Source: Cryptomeria japonica | Lineage: Eukaryota > Streptophyta > Pinopsida > Cupressales > Cupressaceae | Assembly (NCBI RefSeq): GCF_030272615.1 | Contig: NC_081409.1 | Coordinates: forward strand, 243,967,924 to 244,031,923 | Length of the DNA stretch: 64,000 nt | Reading direction: 5' to 3' | Shown here: one piece after another, positions 59,160 through 64,000 of the stretch | Layout of the letters: each line of letters opens with the position of its first letter | Position numbering within the stretch: the stretch's first letter is position 1 | Position numbers and translations under genes: made by a program | The notes under the pieces: model-generated | What the model was told of the DNA's origin: nothing | The model's input: only the letters and a program-made list of their open reading frames with translations | Database searches by the model: none

Positions 59160-59370
59160 ATTAATCTTTGTGGTGGAGAATTTGTGCTCTTGAAAGAGAG
59201 GTCACAAGTTCAAATCTCACAAGGGGGTAAGGTATGTACGCCTCGCTTGTAGTGCAGTTAGGTACCTCCCGCAAGAAATACGAGGTAGTCCCATAAGACT
59301 CTAATTCATCTGTAGAACCATACATAGATGGTTGACATCATAGACGATAAAAGACACTTTACTTTACTTT
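59160..59370 (+). mobile_element. Possible tRNA-derived SINE
   Basis: TTGTGGTGGAGAATTTG resembles a weak pol III A box, and AAGTTCAAATC about 45 bp later fits a B box (GGTTCAAATCC type). A tRNA-unrelated body follows, ending in a T-rich ACTTTACTTTACTTTTTG. Stem pairing is too poor for a functional tRNA. Assignment rests on the box spacing only. Confidence 0.35.
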
Positions 59371-62300
59371 TTGTTACATTTTAAAGAAGGGTGTGCTTGC
59401 CACAAGACAAAAGATGTGACCCTCCCAAACAACTGACCCTCCCAAACAACCGTTCCTTCAGGGATATATTAAGATTAGCCCTCATTCGTCAAGGAAAAAA
59501 TGGAAGTAAGAAGAGAATATGAAAGGATGGAGTATAAGACACCCGTGCTGAATCTGCACATGGACATTTTCAGGAATAAAGAGAGTAAATTCAAAAACAA
59601 CGATACACTGAGGCTTAGCCACTTCATTAAACCAACAGAAATTCAGATTTATTAGCATTAGAATAACTTGTCAAAGTGTTTTGTGGGCCTCACACAATAA
59701 TTCTTCATAAAAAGGATCCCCAAATAGTGATTGCAGCAATTAGAAAAGGTTTTTAGATTTTCAATTATTGTTGTGTTTTTTTTGCAGCAGCTCCACTAAA
59801 GGGAATGGGACTCACATGGAAGACTTTGGAATATTGGTTGTGGTTTTTATTTCAGCCTCACCTAAGTCTTGCAGATTATTGATTGTGATTTGAAAAATAC
59901 GCATTACCAAAAGGTCAATGATAGTCTAAGAGGAGTCAACAACACGTTGAAGATTGAAGATTTTTGTTTGAGAAAATTATTTGTGTTTTTTACTCATTCT
60001 CCACTAATTGTGAGATATCAATCAGACAAAAGCTACAGTAAAACATGATCAACAACAAGAGTCAACACATGGTTTAGAGGGGATGTTGGGAAACTTATCA
60101 AGATAAGCTCTTTCTTCCAAAAACTATTCTTAGTATTATGAGTTAAATATTATAGTAATTTTTTTTCAGAATTAATGAAATTATATTTATAAATGTATTA
60201 CAATTTTCTCACTTTAAGTTAGAAATGTTGTTTTCAAGTCTAAATCAAGGTGATTCCCGAATGGGGACATTATAGTTTTAGGAATTTATTGATTATTTTA
60301 AGTTGAGGAAATTTGTTTATTTGCAATTCGAGTCTATTTTGAAAGTTGTTGGGTCAAGTTTTTTTGGTATGGTATCATAGATAGGTGTTGTAGTAGAAAG
60401 TCATGTTGATGTAGCAAACCTTTTGATCAAAATGCAAACAAAATCAAATATGCTTATGTTTTAATTGTCTCCTTATACTCTATTAAGATATTTTTGAAAT
60501 ATAATGAACAACTTTCATCTATTTCAACTCTATGATGTTTTTATAGTGTATGTTCTGATTTTATCTTTTATTCAATTAGAAGGTTAAAAGTCTTTAAATA
60601 GAACATAAAATTTTGGGTGAAATATTAAGGATCTAAATGAAGAATCGAGATGGGTTCCATAGTTCGGGGGTATCTATGTAGCCCTTGAAAGGTGTTGGTC
60701 TAAGAAGTGTTGTTTATGACATTTGAAATGAAATTCATTTTAAAAATTCATATGTTTACTGTTAGTATTTTCTTAAGTTTAAGTTGAGGTTGAGGTATAT
60801 GTTCTCAAGACCAACGATGTATCACATCCAAGAATTGAGCCAAATTTGTTGTTTATGTCATGTTTCCTCGTCTATTTGAGTGAGAGAATTTCTATTTTGC
60901 AATACCTAATTTGTTAAGTGTATGAGTTAGTGATGTATTATTGAAGGATCACTCTCCTTGGCCTTGTAGAGTCAAAAGTGTAGAGGAAATCAACCTTGTA
61001 GTTGTTTTCTTTTTCATTCGCAATTGCCCCAAAGTCCTTAAGCATAGGAATCAATAAATCCTTAGAATATTTTGGGTTATCAATTGGTAGAACCAACAAA
61101 TGGGAAGGGCATATACCCCACATTGTGATAAAGAGGGAAGTAATTATGCCCCTAATGCAATAAAAGGGAAGACATGATGTCCCTAATGTCAAAAAATAGA
61201 AGGTGACACTTCCTAGTGTGCTAAGGTGGTTACTGAGGACATGAATATATTAGGTGAGTGGAACAATATAAGAAGTAATTGTGAAATATTAGATAAAATA
61301 AGAGACCTCATAAGAGCAAAGATAATTTAATAAGTTTAGAATGTCAGTAAATATTAGGGTTGATGATGCCCCTAATGTGAAGATATGAAAATAGTGACAC
61401 AAATGTAAAAAAAAAAAATAGAACGCATGATGCAACATAATATAGCTCTCAAAATATGCGTTGATGCAATTTTACAAGCAATGTGCAATCATTTTTATAC
61501 AAATAAGCATGAATTTAAAATTTATATGCATGGATTTGATGATTAGAGAATATTTATATCTAAATACCCCTAGATGTGCATCATAATGAAGCTCATGAAT
61601 GTGAGGGAAGGCATGATACCCCTAATGTAAAGATATAACAATAATGGCCTAAGTTGCGAATAGAGATCTAAAATGTGATGCTCTCGATGCAATGTATGTC
61701 ATGTATATAAGCACAATATGTGAGAAGTGAAGGAATACTAATGCCAACCTAATGTGGGAGCTTTTAAAGCATGTTATATCAATTCAAGTTCAATTTATAA
61801 GATTTTAGAGCATGCCATAGAAATCTAGGATCATATGCACACACTAATTAGATTAAAGTAAGCTTAATAAGTTACTCTAGGAGTGTAAGGTAGTAATGTA
61901 AGATCAATGCAAAGGATTGAGTGATGTATGCATATCATATCATTAAGAAAAATTCTAGATATGCAAAGACAAAGGAACAATCATTAGAATGAGCACAAAA
62001 TAAAAATCAAGAAGCAACATAATAGAAGAGGAAAGGTTGTGGAAGGAAAAGACAATAAAACGAAAGTAGAAGACCGAAGCTAAAAAAAAAGAAAAAAAAA
62101 AGATGAGTAAATTGTTGGGCATATTTAGTAGATGTAAATAAGAATAGGATGAACTGTGTAATAAGTGATAGATCACAACATACACATGTGACATACTAAA
62201 AAGTCCCATATAAAAATGTCACAAAGCATGAGGAAGATGTGGCATGGATAATGTAACTTATGTTCACTTGCATGTCAGCATGCACTACTTAAGGTGTCTT

Positions 62301-63049
62301 GACATAATCCACATATTAACTAGGAATGTGGTAACATAAACATAAATCTAAGAAAAGAAATACAAAAATAAATGAAAGGACTGAAATTACAGAATGGTTG
62401 TGTGTTTCCAGTCAATAATTGAGCTATAATGAAGAGAATTAACTCTATGATATCTAGCACATGGAATATGTTGACAAGGTGACATGCATAAAAGGTAGAA
62501 TGACAAAGATAACATACCTTAAACTTTGGGATTCAATTTCACCAATCGCACAAAGTTGTCTAGTTCATTTTTGCTTCACACTCCTCCAAAATTTGAGCTT
62601 TTTGCCAACTTCCTTCATATTCAAAGTTGAATTTATATCAATCTAATTAAATTCATAAAAAATATGAAACCAAAGATTCTATACTAAAAATTCAAACAAA
62701 AATAATGATAATTAATATTCCAACACTAGGAACATAAACATAAAACCAGTAGTTTGTAAAACCAAACTTAGCCTTAAAACAATGAAAATTACTTCTTCTA
62801 TGTTGACAAAATAAAAAGGGTGGTGGAATTGTTAAACAATGCTTCATAGTTTGTCAACACCATGGAAAGTGTGCTTCTATGTCGAATAAACCACAAATTT
62901 TAGAAATGAACAAAGCATGTTGGTCCTAAATGATGAGGTCCCTGGATGGAGTTTTACAATTTTTGTAATTTCATTAAATGCGAGTACATTATAATGTGCT
63001 CACGTTCTAACATGAATTAAAAATTCTAATAGGGGAGAGAGAGGTGGGG

Positions 63050-63088
<39 letters not shown>

Positions 63089-64000
63089 GAGATAGAGTGT
63101 AGAGAGGGAAGGAGGGAGAGAGAGAGGTGAAGAGAAAGGGAGGGTGAGAGAGATATAGTTTGTACTTCACACAAATGTGAGCTTATTATAATGAACTCAT
63201 GTTATAGCCCTAGTGATTTATAATGTGATTATGTTATAATATGCTCATGTGTTTTTTAAAATTATTCAAAAATGATGTAATCTTGAGCATGGTATCCATT
63301 AGGTTTGCACATCTTCCAATGAGCTAGATAAAATACCACATTAAATTAAATTCTCTTAGCTTTCTAACCATTTATATTTTTCATATTTCAAATATCTTAG
63401 AGTTTTGATATACAATTTATTTTGTTCATGTCTCCATTTTTTATCAAGAACCTATTATTGTGTCGTAAATTATATCCTTGAATACATTTCATACTCATGT
63501 AGGGCTCATTTCAATGCTTTTGTCTTCTATGCCCTAAATATGCCTGAGTTCACTCATACTAGTGACAAATATGTGATCTTCATTCTGTACTCTGACTTCT
63601 GGACCTTGATTTAGCCTAGATGGATTGTACCATGGTGCTAGGCGCCATAGTCCAGACCAAAAGGGCCCATTTTTTCACCCTTTAATGGTAAAAAATTGTT
63701 GAGTGGGAAATTATTTCTGATGTTGTCCTTCCTCATAATTTTCAATAGGTTTCATGAGGATAGTTATAAAAGAATGTCATATCCCCTCATTTGAAACATC
63801 TCTTAATCATCTCTCTTCAAGAAAATTCACTCCATAATTCAAATTCAAGTGAGAAAGAAATCAAGAATCATTAGAGCAATGAAGGAGAGGTCAAGTATTA
63901 AGATTTCAGGCATTCAAGAGGCATCCATGATCAAGTTCTTATGAAGATATCCATGAATTCCTAGATGACATCATCAATCTTTTATAAAGTCTTCAAGGCA
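59371..64000. other. Intergenic AT-rich sequence with dispersed short repeats
   Basis: No gene recognised. The word CCCCTAATG (or TCCCTAATG) recurs near 61150, 61178, 61372 and 61617, in some cases followed by TGAAGATAT/TAAAGATAT. A (GA)n tract of about 35 bp lies at 63052-63086 within a GA-rich stretch to 63150. Confidence 0.4.

Noticed and set aside
59160-59240. A functional tRNA gene at the B-box-like sequence
   Set aside because: The T-arm and acceptor stems do not pair properly and no anticodon arm is clear.

Overview
This is a stretch of a large, repeat-rich plant nuclear genome, most probably a gymnosperm. It is AT-rich and dominated by nested transposable elements with plant-type domains (CACTA TNP2 transposase, L1-type LINE with DUF4283 and RNase H, copia-like gag with UBN2-like reading and a CCHC knuckle). 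It also holds one multi-exon gene of the plant fatty acyl-CoA reductase (FAR/MS2) family. A plastid-derived chlN fragment sits at 37.3-37.9 kb. Seed plants that keep chlN in the plastid are gymnosperms, so this favours a conifer or relative; the species cannot be named from the sequence.

Layout. 1-4725: 5' part of a minus-strand LTR retrotransposon (gag start, 3-kb leader, PBS, 1.43-kb LTR). It is inserted in a CACTA transposase gene whose pieces lie at 4726-5678 and 13661-14322. Those pieces are separated by a complete 7,982-bp non-autonomous LTR element (5679-13660, TSD ATTGT, LTRs 1,149 bp each) that encodes a coiled-coil/five-zinc-knuckle Gag and a long accessory protein but no pol. 16.1-23.8 kb: a decayed L1-type LINE with ORF1, ORF2 (endonuclease, RT, zinc-binding, RNase H) and an unusual intact third ORF. 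24.4-28.5 kb: a heavily mutated element with a long ORF resembling the other two accessory ORFs, followed by a GGGCCC-rich repeat block. 28.6-36.7 kb: AT-rich, nearly gene-free, with a partial copy of a TIR element and microsatellites.

36.7-58.5 kb: FAR-family gene. One exon (36735-36914) is separated from seven further exons (56321-58526) by a 19.4-kb intron. The intron holds the chlN relic, a 1.1-kb polypyrimidine tract, and a gag-only LTR element (40761-53655). That element's 5' LTR is interrupted by a 3.2-kb TIR transposon and its 3' LTR by a 4.3-kb solo-LTR-like insertion. The reading-frame phase matches across the giant intron, but two frameshifts and a premature stop make this copy a probable pseudogene. 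58.5-64 kb: intergenic, with a possible tRNA-derived SINE and short repeats.

The most unusual themes are two. First, three elements of apparently different classes carry accessory ORFs with the same motif order and spacing and with similar charged tails. Second, several elements carry phased arrays of short degenerate motifs (about 21-bp or 73-bp periods) in leaders or LTRs. Both were judged by eye and need alignment-based testing.
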